A DNA stretch of 10,549 bases from an uncultured Eubacteriales bacterium (GCA_934700635.1 CAKUXU010000026.1:1-10549), one strand, 5' to 3'. Shown: positions 1 through 5,736, counted from the first letter of the stretch. A program made the numbers and translations. The notes: generated by a model not told the origin, from the sequence alone.

Positions 1-698
1 TATCTTATGGCTGTTGCCAGACCTAATGCAGTCCTGTTTGCTATATTGCTTGCTTTTTCATAAGCGGCGATTTGCTTGTGGCCAGTTATAAAAGTCTCTT
101 TATTAATCAACTGATGATCTTCTATTTGGAGCATTACAGTTACATCGCATTTCAAAGGTTCTCCCCAACGCGAAAAAGCTTTATACCTGCAGTTTAAATC
201 TTCGAAAACACCAAAATATTTCATTGTTCCCCATTTGAAAAGTGTGTGGACAGTATCATCTCTTGAATAAGATATCAGGTCAGGTAGACTGGTTAATTTT
301 TCGTTTTTTAGTGATATATTGCTGAAAAATTCGTTTCCATCAGGGGTTGAAATAAGTCCATCCATAGTTCTTATATTGTATTCGTCATATATATCGTAAT
401 GAAGTTCAATTGAAATTTTATCGCTGTTGCTTTTAACAGATATATTTATTTCTGAGGAATCGTTTGCACCTGCGATTATACTTTGGTGGCTGGAATTTTT
501 TCTGGTAAAGTCTTCTTTTAACTCATCAGGATTTATTTGAACTGGTAAAGCGCATTGATATCTGAATCTTTCTGGTGTGTTTATGGGAAATCGATGATCT
601 TCTATGAAAATGTAAAATACTGCCTTTGAAACTATACTGAAATCGCTTACTACACCTGTTCTATAATTGCTTCCCATCATACTGTCTTTAAAACCCAT
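1..698 (-). CDS. Contractile injection system tube/baseplate-adaptor-like protein (3' end outside window)
   Basis: An open frame starts with ATG at 698..696 and runs without a stop to the left edge, giving 232 complete codons. The two leftover bases (TA) could begin a stop or another codon. AAAGGA lies about 11 nt upstream of the ATG. The pattern fits the CIS tube/LysM-adaptor family (Afp7/PVC7-like): PVQINPDEL near residues 57-65, where the family has an FxFNPxxL element; a beta-strand ELHYDIYD near the middle, like the family ELxFDTYE; then the hallmark LFKWGTMKYFGVFEDL followed by Y-x-x-F, GEPLKCDVTVML and an acidic end. In relatives this protein links the tube or sheath end to the baseplate of phage-tail-like injection systems. 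The usual C-terminal LysM domain is not seen before the edge; the last residues are an Ala-rich helix instead. The family call rests on remembered motif spacing, not a search. An alternative is another tail protein of a prophage. Confidence 0.62.
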   Translation of the reverse strand, partial: MGFKDSMMGSNYRTGVVSDFSIVSKAVFYIFIEDHRFPINTPERFRYQCALPVQINPDELKEDFTRKNSSHQSIIAGANDSSEINISVKSNSDKISIELHYDIYDEYNIRTMDGLISTPDGNEFFSNISLKNEKLTSLPDLISYSRDDTVHTLFKWGTMKYFGVFEDLNCRYKAFSRWGEPLKCDVTVMLQIEDHQLINKETFITGHKQIAAYEKASNIANRTALGLATAIR

Positions 699-746
699 TT
701 TTTATACCGTCCTTTAAATAAAATTAGTAGTATAATATAATATTTA

Positions 747-774
747 TTGATAATTATATATCTAATAGTATAAT
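747..774 (+). promoter_or_regulatory. Candidate sigma-A promoter for the lipoprotein/two-component operon, interleaved with the opposite promoter
   Basis: TTGATA (747-752), a 16-nt spacer and TATAAT (769-774) form a near-consensus plus-strand promoter with an expected start near 781. Its footprint coincides almost exactly with the minus-strand promoter 753-781. The region is very AT-rich, so a chance -10 match is possible. Confidence 0.45.
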
Positions 775-781
775 ATGTCAA
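753..781 (-). promoter_or_regulatory. Consensus sigma-A promoter for the CIS-like gene
   Basis: Reading the minus strand, TTGACA (781..776) is followed by a 17-nt spacer and TATAAT (758..753), a perfect vegetative promoter. Transcription would start near 746, leaving a leader of about 48 nt before the ATG at 698. It is the only strong promoter seen upstream of that gene. Confidence 0.7.
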
Positions 782-815
782 TGATTGTTTTTTTAAACAT
801 ATAATTCTTAAAGGG

Positions 816-843
816 TTGAAAGCGCGGCTTTTTATGATAAAAT
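816..843 (+). promoter_or_regulatory. Second candidate promoter for the lipoprotein operon
   Basis: TTGAAA (816-821), a 16-nt spacer and TAAAAT (838-843) give a plausible sigma-A promoter starting near 850, about 30 nt before the TTG start codon. A small dyad AAAGC-GCG-GCTTT (819-831) followed by T residues lies inside it. That dyad could act as an operator, or as a weak attenuator for transcripts from the upstream promoter. Confidence 0.45.
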
Positions 844-879
844 TATAAATACTGAAATTTAGTTTACGGGGGAAATTTT

Positions 880-1383
880 TTGAAAAGAAAAATATTTATT
901 CTGCTATGTGTACCTCTTGTTTTTTCGGGATGTTCAAGTGAGAATTTTTTCGATATTCAATCCTCGATGAAATCTCCTGATTTTACAAAACAACAGCAAA
1001 ACTTAATAGATATCTTAGTTAAGTATTTAGGGAGTGATTTTTCTTGGGGATATTGTATGGTAAATGATAGATACTGTGCTATTTCCGATCACAAATTTGA
1101 TGATGATAATGTTTATAAAATAATGTTTTGTCATCCTGAAAATGATCCGGGAAATTTACATATTTTATTTTTGCGTGAAGGTACTGAAGAAACCCGAAAA
1201 ATTTTCGGTGAAATAGTAGGACTTTCAAAAGAGATTGAAAAGATTTACTTTAAAGATATTGATGATGATGGAATCGACGAAATATTGATTTGTAAAAATA
1301 CATCAAATCCGCAGGTAGAAGTTTATCGTTTTAACGAGTCAAAAATTGAAAAAATTAAAATAATAAATGATTTTATAAATTAA
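880..1383 (+). CDS. Small lipoprotein with an FG-GAP-like Asp motif
   Basis: This 167-residue protein has a lipoprotein signal: a positive N-terminus (MKRK), a hydrophobic core (residues 5-15) and a lipobox-like VFSGC with the modified cysteine at residue 18. It should therefore be anchored to the outer face of the membrane. Near the C-terminus, D-I-D-D-D-G-I-D-E-I (residues 126-135) resembles the calcium-binding loop of an FG-GAP/VCBS or EF-hand-like repeat, followed by a beta-strand rich stretch. No enzymatic motif is visible. The start is TTG at 880-882, chosen because GGGGGA lies just upstream and the signal peptide begins there. The gene lies 19 nt before the response-regulator gene in the same orientation, so it is probably co-transcribed and could act as an accessory ligand-sensing partner of the kinase. 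That role is inference. Specific function unknown. Confidence 0.8.
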   Translation: MKRKIFILLCVPLVFSGCSSENFFDIQSSMKSPDFTKQQQNLIDILVKYLGSDFSWGYCMVNDRYCAISDHKFDDDNVYKIMFCHPENDPGNLHILFLREGTEETRKIFGEIVGLSKEIEKIYFKDIDDDGIDEILICKNTSNPQVEVYRFNESKIEKIKIINDFIN

Positions 1384-1402
1384 TTAAAGAGGAGAATATA
1401 AA

Positions 1403-2104
1403 TTGAAAAGAGTACTTATTGCTGAAGATGAAACTGCCATTCGTGAATTTGAGGTCATAAATTTAGAACGTTCGGGGTATGAGGTTGTTGACACGGAAAG
1501 TGGAGAAAAAGCACTTGAAATGTTTGAACATTATAACGGCGACTTTGATCTGGCTGTTCTTGACATAATGTTACCAGGTATAGACGGAATAAAAGTTTGC
1601 AAAGAGCTTAGAAAAAAAAGCAGTACTATAGGAATAATTCTTCTTACTGCAAAAACTCAGGAAATAGATAAAGTTAGTGGTTTGATGCTTGGAGCCGATG
1701 ACTACATTACGAAACCTTTTAGTCCTTCTGAGCTTGTCGCCAGAGTAGATGCACTTTACAGACGTGTAGCACTTAATTCAATGAGAGCAGAAAATAAATT
1801 TAAAGAAGAAATTAAGTTCGGGGAATTTGTCTTGAATTTAAGAAACAGAGCACTTAAAAAAAGAGGTCACGTTATAGAACTTACTCAGGTGGAATTTCAA
1901 ATTATGGAATATTTTTTCTCTAATCCAGGAACGGTTTTAAGCAGATCTCAAATATTTAATCAAGTTTGGAGAAGTTCAAAAAGCGGAGAAGAAAAAATAG
2001 TTGATGTTAATATAAGAAGACTTAGAATGAAAATCGAAGATGATCCATCAGCTCCAAGGCATATAATTACTGTTTGGGGCATGGGTTACAAATGGGAGAA
2101 TTAA
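1403..2104 (+). CDS. OmpR/PhoB-family response regulator
   Basis: A 233-residue two-domain DNA-binding response regulator. The receiver domain (about 1-120) has the acidic pocket E8-D9-E10, the phosphoacceptor D54 in VLDIMLPGIDG, the switch T82 in LLTAK and the invariant K104 in DDYITKPF. The C-terminal winged-helix domain (about 130-232) has the PhoB-type recognition region: LTQVEFQIMEYFFSNPG, then SRSQIFNQVW, VDVNIRRLRMKIE and the terminal hairpin VWGMGYKW. Phosphorylation by the adjacent kinase should trigger binding to direct-repeat operators; the targets are not identifiable here. The start is TTG at 1403, preceded by AGAGGAGA at optimal spacing. The stop lies 3 nt before the kinase ATG, and the kinase ribosome site (GGGAGAA) is inside the end of this gene, so the two are translationally coupled. 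Confidence 0.96.
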   Translation: MKRVLIAEDETAIREFEVINLERSGYEVVDTESGEKALEMFEHYNGDFDLAVLDIMLPGIDGIKVCKELRKKSSTIGIILLTAKTQEIDKVSGLMLGADDYITKPFSPSELVARVDALYRRVALNSMRAENKFKEEIKFGEFVLNLRNRALKKRGHVIELTQVEFQIMEYFFSNPGTVLSRSQIFNQVWRSSKSGEEKIVDVNIRRLRMKIEDDPSAPRHIITVWGMGYKWEN

Positions 2105-2107
2105 AAA

Positions 2108-3514
2108 ATGACGGTAATTAAAGGTATTAAAAAACGATGGATGCTTAATAATGTAGGATTCGTAATTGGAATTTTTACCTTACTTGTAATTGCTTTTAAT
2201 TTCATACTACAAGGATATTTTTACAGTGGTGTACAGCAGACTCTGGTTGGAAGGTCCAATGAAGTTTATAGTGTATTTAAAAATTTTTGTTCCAAAAGTG
2301 AAAATACATTTCTTGATAAAGCTGTTTATTATGTTGAAGATATTCCTAAAGAAGAAAAATTCGAAGTTATGATTTTTGATGAAAATGATGAAGTAGTTAT
2401 TTCATCAATGGGATTTTTGCCTCAGGAAACTCAGATCTATCCTGATTATTGGCAAGCTAAAAAAGAAGGTACCGGAATATGGAAAGGCAAAAGTATCGAG
2501 GGAGAAACTTTGTTATGTGTAAGCAGAAGTCTCTACGATTGTGAAGGTAAATATATAGGTTCTGTTAGATATGTGGTTTCACTTGAAAATGTTAAAACCA
2601 AGATTTTTATAGGGACATTTTTACTAATACTAATTGAACTCATAGTTATATTTTTTATGGTTATTTCCGGTACTTATTTTATTAAATCGATTGTTAATCC
2701 TGTAAGTGATATTTGCAAAAAGTCCAAATTAATTGCGCAGGGAGATTTTAATGTTAAAATCGATAAAAAGTATAATGATGAAATTGGTGAACTAAGTGAT
2801 GCTATAAACAATATGGCTGCTGAGCTTAAACAGTCTGAGAAATTAAAAAATGATTTTATCTCTTCTATATCTCATGAATTAAGAACTCCTCTTACAGCAA
2901 TAAAAGGTTGGGCGGAAACAATGCAACTTTGTGATTCGGATCCTTCTACAATGAAAAGAGGGCTTGAAACTATTGCAAGAGAAACAGAGAGATTGTCGGG
3001 AATAGTAGAAGAAATGCTTGATTTTTCAAGTATAAGAGAAAAAAAGGTAAATCTAGTTAAAGAAAAAGTTGATATTCTTGCGGAAATCGGTGAAGCGGTT
3101 TATATGTTCAAAAATAGAGCCGATGCAGAAAACAAAACGCTTATATATTCTGAGCCTAAAATGCTTTCTGCGGTTTTAGGAGATAGAAACAGATTAAAAC
3201 AAGTTTTTATAAATATTCTTGATAATGCACTTAAATACACTAATGAAGGCGGGGGAATAAGTGTTAATGTTAGTGAAAAAGAAGATAATATTGTTATAAG
3301 TGTAACTGATAATGGTTGCGGCATACCGGTAAATCATTTACCTAATGTTACCAAAAAATTTTATAAGGCAAATCACTTAAAAAGAGGGTCTGGAATAGGA
3401 CTTGCAATAGTTGATGAAATAGTTGATCTTCATGGCGGAAAACTTGTAATAATAAGTGAAGAAGGTTTTGGAACTACAGTAACTGTAAGTTTACCTATTT
3501 ATAAACCTGAATAA
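2108..3514 (+). CDS. Membrane sensor histidine kinase (HisKA class)
   Basis: A 468-residue kinase with the order TM1 (about 15-37), an extracytoplasmic sensor region (about 38-164), TM2 (about 165-191), HAMP (about 190-243), HisKA with H256 in SSISHELRTPL, and HATPase_c. The ATPase domain has an N box with N373 in INILDNALKYT, the G1 box DNGCGIP (401-407), an F box FYKA (418-421) and the G2 box GSGIGLAIV (427-435). All catalytic elements are intact, so it should be an active kinase and partner of the regulator 3 nt upstream. The sensor region carries three cysteines (61, 137, 145) and no domain I can name; a PAS-like fold is possible. The domain order resembles ResE/VanS/PhoR-type kinases, but the ligand cannot be read from the sequence. 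Confidence 0.95.
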   Translation: MTVIKGIKKRWMLNNVGFVIGIFTLLVIAFNFILQGYFYSGVQQTLVGRSNEVYSVFKNFCSKSENTFLDKAVYYVEDIPKEEKFEVMIFDENDEVVISSMGFLPQETQIYPDYWQAKKEGTGIWKGKSIEGETLLCVSRSLYDCEGKYIGSVRYVVSLENVKTKIFIGTFLLILIELIVIFFMVISGTYFIKSIVNPVSDICKKSKLIAQGDFNVKIDKKYNDEIGELSDAINNMAAELKQSEKLKNDFISSISHELRTPLTAIKGWAETMQLCDSDPSTMKRGLETIARETERLSGIVEEMLDFSSIREKKVNLVKEKVDILAEIGEAVYMFKNRADAENKTLIYSEPKMLSAVLGDRNRLKQVFINILDNALKYTNEGGGISVNVSEKEDNIVISVTDNGCGIPVNHLPNVTKKFYKANHLKRGSGIGLAIVDEIVDLHGGKLVIISEEGFGTTVTVSLPIYKPE

Positions 3515-3532
3515 TATTTTGAGGGAATTAAT

Positions 3533-4321
3533 ATGAATATACGTGAATTTTATGAATATTCAAAAAAAAATCTTCCTGATTTAGATGATCATACTTTACA
3601 AAGCGAAGTAAATATAATTTTGGAAAATTACTTAAATTTAAGCTATACAGATCTTTTTTTGAATAGAAACAAAGAAATAAGCTATGAAAATTTAGAAGTT
3701 TTAAAAGAAGCTGTTTATAAGCGTTCTCAAGGAATACCTTTACAATACATTCTAGGCCATTGGAGTTTTATGGGCATGGATTTGCTTGTGGGTGAAGGTG
3801 TATTAATTCCGAGAGAAGATACTATGGCGGTTATAGACCTTGCAATGAACTGTAAAAACTTTAGAGAAAAAAGCAATATTATTGATATTTGCAGCGGAAG
3901 TGGTTGTATTTCGCTTTCAATTGAAAAATTTTTAAAAAATAATTCTAATATCTATGCTCTTGAATATTCTTCTGATGCTTTTTGCTATCTTAAAAAAAAT
4001 ATAAAAAAAGAAAACAGTAGTGTAAAACCCATTTTTGGAGACCTTTATGAAAAATATAAAGACTTTGAAAATAATTTTTTTGATTTGATTTTGTCTAATC
4101 CTCCATATATTAAAACAAATGAAATAGAAACACTCGAAAAAGAAATTTCTTTTGAGCCTCGAGTTGCACTAGATGGTGGCCTCGATGGTCTTCATTTTTA
4201 CAGGGGTATATGTAAATTGTGGACGCCTAAATTGAAAATTGGAGGAAGTCTTGTTTTTGAGATAGGAAAAGATCAATTTCAAGAAGTACAAGAAATTATG
4301 CTTAAAAATGGATTACAATAA
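3533..4321 (+). CDS. prmC: Peptide chain release factor N5-glutamine methyltransferase, C-terminally shortened by an in-frame TAA
   Basis: PrmC (HemK) methylates the glutamine of the GGQ motif in release factors RF1 and RF2, using S-adenosylmethionine, and so supports efficient termination. The helical N-terminal substrate domain (about 1-75) ends with the family signature PLQYILG (69-75), followed by IPREDT (92-97). The Rossmann methyltransferase domain has motif I DICSGSGCI (118-126), an acidic E144 and the catalytic NPPY (189-192). The start ATG at 3533 has TTGAGGGA upstream and lies 18 nt after the kinase stop, so the gene belongs to the same operon. The product is 262 residues and ends just after MLKNGLQ. 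The normal family tail (KDLxGxxRVI) is missing from the product but is encoded in frame immediately after the TAA. Motif content indicates an active-site-complete enzyme lacking its last strand. Confidence 0.9.
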   Translation: MNIREFYEYSKKNLPDLDDHTLQSEVNIILENYLNLSYTDLFLNRNKEISYENLEVLKEAVYKRSQGIPLQYILGHWSFMGMDLLVGEGVLIPREDTMAVIDLAMNCKNFREKSNIIDICSGSGCISLSIEKFLKNNSNIYALEYSSDAFCYLKKNIKKENSSVKPIFGDLYEKYKDFENNFFDLILSNPPYIKTNEIETLEKEISFEPRVALDGGLDGLHFYRGICKLWTPKLKIGGSLVFEIGKDQFQEVQEIMLKNGLQ

Positions 4322-4384
4322 ATTGAATATAAAAAAGATATAAATGGTATAATTCGAGCTATAATTGGTACTAAAAATGTATAA
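4319..4384 (+). other. In-frame TAA followed by the intact remainder of the prmC reading frame
   Basis: After the TAA at 4319-4321, the same frame continues for 20 sense codons, IEYKKDINGIIRAIIGTK plus NV, to a second TAA at 4382-4384. The K-D-I-N-G-I-I-R-A-I-I-G part matches the conserved C-terminal end of PrmC proteins (KDLxGxDRVVxG-like). Reading through would give a 283-residue protein, the normal family length. The stop replaces a single codon in the variable position before the final strand. Confidence 0.75.
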
Positions 4385-4418
4385 TTTTGAAAAAATAAAT
4401 TAATTTATAAAAAATAAT

Positions 4419-4446
4419 TTGACAAATTTATATAAATTATTATAAT
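4419..4446 (+). promoter_or_regulatory. Strong sigma-A promoter of the double-glycine peptide cluster
   Basis: TTGACA (4419-4424), a 16-nt spacer and TATAAT (4441-4446) match the consensus in both hexamers. The predicted start is about 4452-4454, leaving a leader of about 55 nt before the first peptide gene. No competing promoter is seen before the second or third gene, so all three are probably one transcript. Confidence 0.75.
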
Positions 4447-4449
4447 GAG

Positions 4450-4485
4450 ATATTGTAGATTTAGAGTATAATCTACAATATTTTT
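4450..4485 (+). promoter_or_regulatory. Perfect 12-bp dyad plus T-run in the peptide-cluster leader (operator, attenuator or upstream terminator)
   Basis: ATATTGTAGATT (4450-4461) and its exact complement AATCTACAATAT (4470-4481) flank an 8-nt loop and run into TTTTTATCTTTTT. As RNA this is a stem-loop with a U-tract, typical of an intrinsic terminator in AT-rich genomes, and it could end transcription of the prmC operon. It begins at the expected start point of the peptide promoter. It could therefore also be an operator dyad, an attenuator, or a 5' mRNA-stabilising hairpin. Confidence 0.6.
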
Positions 4486-4508
4486 ATCTTTTTAAAGGAG
4501 GTATATAT

Positions 4509-4772
4509 ATGTCTGAAAAAGAATTAAAGGCACTTGATTTTGAAGAAGAAAATGTTTCTGGTGGATTTTATTCTTCTTATGATGAGAGTCCCGAATGGAT
4601 CTTATTAGATGGTGAAGCTAAATTTAAAAAAAGGGTTCTTCATAAAGGAGAAAAAAGAGTTGATAAACATAAAGAAATTGGAAGGTATCGTACACGAAAA
4701 GAAGCTGAAGAAGCAGCTAGACAAAGAGGATTAAGTCTTAAAGCAGTAGTGCTAGACGATAAATATTGTTAA
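4509..4772 (+). CDS. Double-glycine leader peptide, paralogue 1 (87 aa)
   Basis: The N-terminus starts MSEKELKALD and ends in VSGG (16-19), the form of a type-2 (double-glycine) leader cut by a peptidase-containing ABC exporter (PCAT/C39). Cleavage would release a 68-residue cargo starting FYSSYDES. The cargo is highly charged, with Lys/Arg in the middle and a predicted amphipathic helix TRKEAEEAARQRGLSLK near residues 62-78, which is shared with the two downstream paralogues. The only cysteine is the last residue. AAAGGAGGT lies 6 nt before the ATG, an ideal ribosome site. The cargo diverges from paralogues 2 and 3 outside the leader and helix. I do not recognise a named bacteriocin, pheromone or modified-peptide family. 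No exporter or maturation enzyme is present in the window. Roles as antimicrobial, signal or other secreted small protein are all open. Confidence 0.72.
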   Translation: MSEKELKALDFEEENVSGGFYSSYDESPEWILLDGEAKFKKRVLHKGEKRVDKHKEIGRYRTRKEAEEAARQRGLSLKAVVLDDKYC

Positions 4773-4785
4773 AGGAGGAATTAAT

Positions 4786-5112
4786 ATGTCCGAAAAAGAA
4801 TTAGAAGTAATTGATGATAAAGGTGAAAAAGATGTTTCTGGCGGTTGTATAGGTGTGCAAAAAATATGCAGCGGTACACCTTTAAACAGTATGACCGAAG
4901 TTCGATACTGTGTTTATGACAGAGATTATAGGCGTAGCGATGCAGTACCTATACTTGAGGGATTTAAAACTTTGGAAGAAGCTAAAAAAGCAGCCGAAGA
5001 AAGAGGTCTCAGTACCGAATGGAGACATAAATTGTTAAGTAAAGATTTGTTCAGTAAGAAAATGGCAAAAGAAGAAAAAAAAGCATGGGAAGAAATTATG
5101 AAGAATAAATAA
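4786..5112 (+). CDS. Double-glycine leader peptide, paralogue 2 (108 aa)
   Basis: The leader is MSEKELEVID through VSGG (17-20), the same type as in its neighbours, and leaves an 88-residue cargo starting CIGVQKIC. The cargo has YCVYDRDYRR, then LEGFKTLEEAKKAAEERGLSTEW near residues 72-95, then a long Lys/Glu-rich helical tail. It has three cysteines (two in CIGVQKIC, one in YCVY), so a disulfide or a Cys-based modification is possible. The pattern suggests a small strand-strand-helix module followed by a charged helix. AAAGGAGG overlaps the stop codon of paralogue 1 (13 nt between genes), so the pair is cotranscribed. It shares most with paralogue 3, notably the CIG start and the GLST element. 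Function not recognised. Confidence 0.72.
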   Translation: MSEKELEVIDDKGEKDVSGGCIGVQKICSGTPLNSMTEVRYCVYDRDYRRSDAVPILEGFKTLEEAKKAAEERGLSTEWRHKLLSKDLFSKKMAKEEKKAWEEIMKNK

Positions 5113-5158
5113 AGTGATGAAATCATTATGATAAAATATTTTCAAAGGGGGAGTTTAT

Positions 5159-5503
5159 GTGTCAGAAAAAAATTTAAAATCAATTGATTCTAAAGATTCA
5201 GAAAAAGTTTCCGGAGGTTGCATTGGTGATGAACTTGTGTACACAGGTAGTAGAAGATATGGAACATACAAGAGAAGATATAGAGTTTATAATGATGATG
5301 ATTACTGCGACAATACACCAGTAGCAGAGGGGATTGAAACATTAGAAGAAGCTAAAAAGGAAGCAGAAAGAAGAGGACTAAGTACTAAGTGGAAACGTGA
5401 TCAATTCCCTTTAGCTTATAAAGCAGAACAACAAGTTATGGCAGATATGCAAATGGAAGAAGTGCAAAAATTAAAGAAAAAAAATTTAGATTCTACCTTC
5501 TAA
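5159..5503 (+). CDS. Double-glycine leader peptide, paralogue 3 (114 aa)
   Basis: The leader is MSEKNLKSID through VSGG (17-20), with a 94-residue cargo starting CIGDELVY. The middle part RRYRVYNDDDYCDN is followed by the conserved AEGIETLEEAKKEAERRGLSTKW and a Gln/Lys-rich helical tail ending in STF. There are two cysteines (21 and one in the DDDYC region). The start is GTG at 5159. The ATG at 5157 is in another frame, whereas the GTG restores the MSEK leader shared with the paralogues, with AAAGGGGGAG 5 nt upstream. The gap after paralogue 2 is 46 nt with a small TGAT-GAA-ATCA dyad and no terminator, so it belongs to the same transcript. The three genes look like tandem duplicates that diverged mainly in their cargo. 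No transporter is adjacent. Function not recognised. Confidence 0.72.
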   Translation: MSEKNLKSIDSKDSEKVSGGCIGDELVYTGSRRYGTYKRRYRVYNDDDYCDNTPVAEGIETLEEAKKEAERRGLSTKWKRDQFPLAYKAEQQVMADMQMEEVQKLKKKNLDSTF

Positions 5504-5513
5504 TATAGAATTT

Positions 5514-5546
5514 AAAAAAGCATTGTTTTTTAGACAATGCTTTTTT
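5514..5546. terminator. Bidirectional intrinsic terminator between the peptide cluster and pspC
   Basis: AAAAAAGCATTGT (5514-5526) and ACAATGCTTTTTT (5534-5546) form a 13-bp stem with a 7-nt loop. A-runs on one side and T-runs on the other make it work in both directions. It ends the plus-strand peptide transcript and the minus-strand pspC transcript, whose stop codon touches it. Confidence 0.9.
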
Positions 5547-5736
5547 ATTCTTCTTTTTGTATGGGCATTACAAGAGCACATAAAAGGTATGCAATAAAGC
5601 CAAATCCAAATATTAAGGAAGAAATTATCCATATTATTCTTATTAGTGTTGAGTCAATTTCAAAATATTCAGCAATTCCTCCGCAAACACCAAATATTTT
5701 TTTATCTTTTTTTGATCGAGTTAATCGTTTAATCAT
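5545..5736 (-). CDS. PspC-domain membrane protein
   Basis: A 63-residue stand-alone PspC domain. It has the basic, Gly-containing start MIKRLTRSKKDKKIFGVCGGIAEYF-type motif (KxxGVCGGIAEYF around residues 12-24), then DSTLIRIIWIISSLIFGFGFIAYLLCALVMP, which contains one long or two short membrane segments (about 31-57). Proteins of this family are linked to envelope and phage-shock stress responses, though their activity in Bacillota is poorly defined. The ATG at 5736 has GGAGG at good spacing. A separate promoter (5775-5803) and the shared terminator make it a single-gene transcript, independent of the gerW gene upstream. Confidence 0.9.
   Translation of the reverse strand: MIKRLTRSKKDKKIFGVCGGIAEYFEIDSTLIRIIWIISSLIFGFGFIAYLLCALVMPIQKEE

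Noticed and set aside
700..880. Small RNA or riboswitch in the left divergent region
   Set aside because: Only promoters, a short direct repeat and a 5-bp dyad are visible; there is no extended pairing or known aptamer pattern.
2190..2372. Short open frame inside the kinase sensor region
   Set aside because: It is a shifted-frame overlap within an intact kinase gene, with no ribosome site.
3100..3324. Minus-strand open frame opposite the kinase ATPase domain
   Set aside because: It is antisense to conserved N-box and G1-box coding sequence and shows no independent signals.
4319..4321. Reassigned TAA codon (alternative genetic code) as the explanation of the prmC stop
   Set aside because: Other genes in the window (the response regulator, for example) end at TAA exactly where their families end, so TAA is a normal stop here.
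4926..5126. Minus-strand open frame opposite peptide paralogue 2
   Set aside because: The plus-strand gene has a leader, paralogues and an ideal ribosome site; the reverse frame has none of these.
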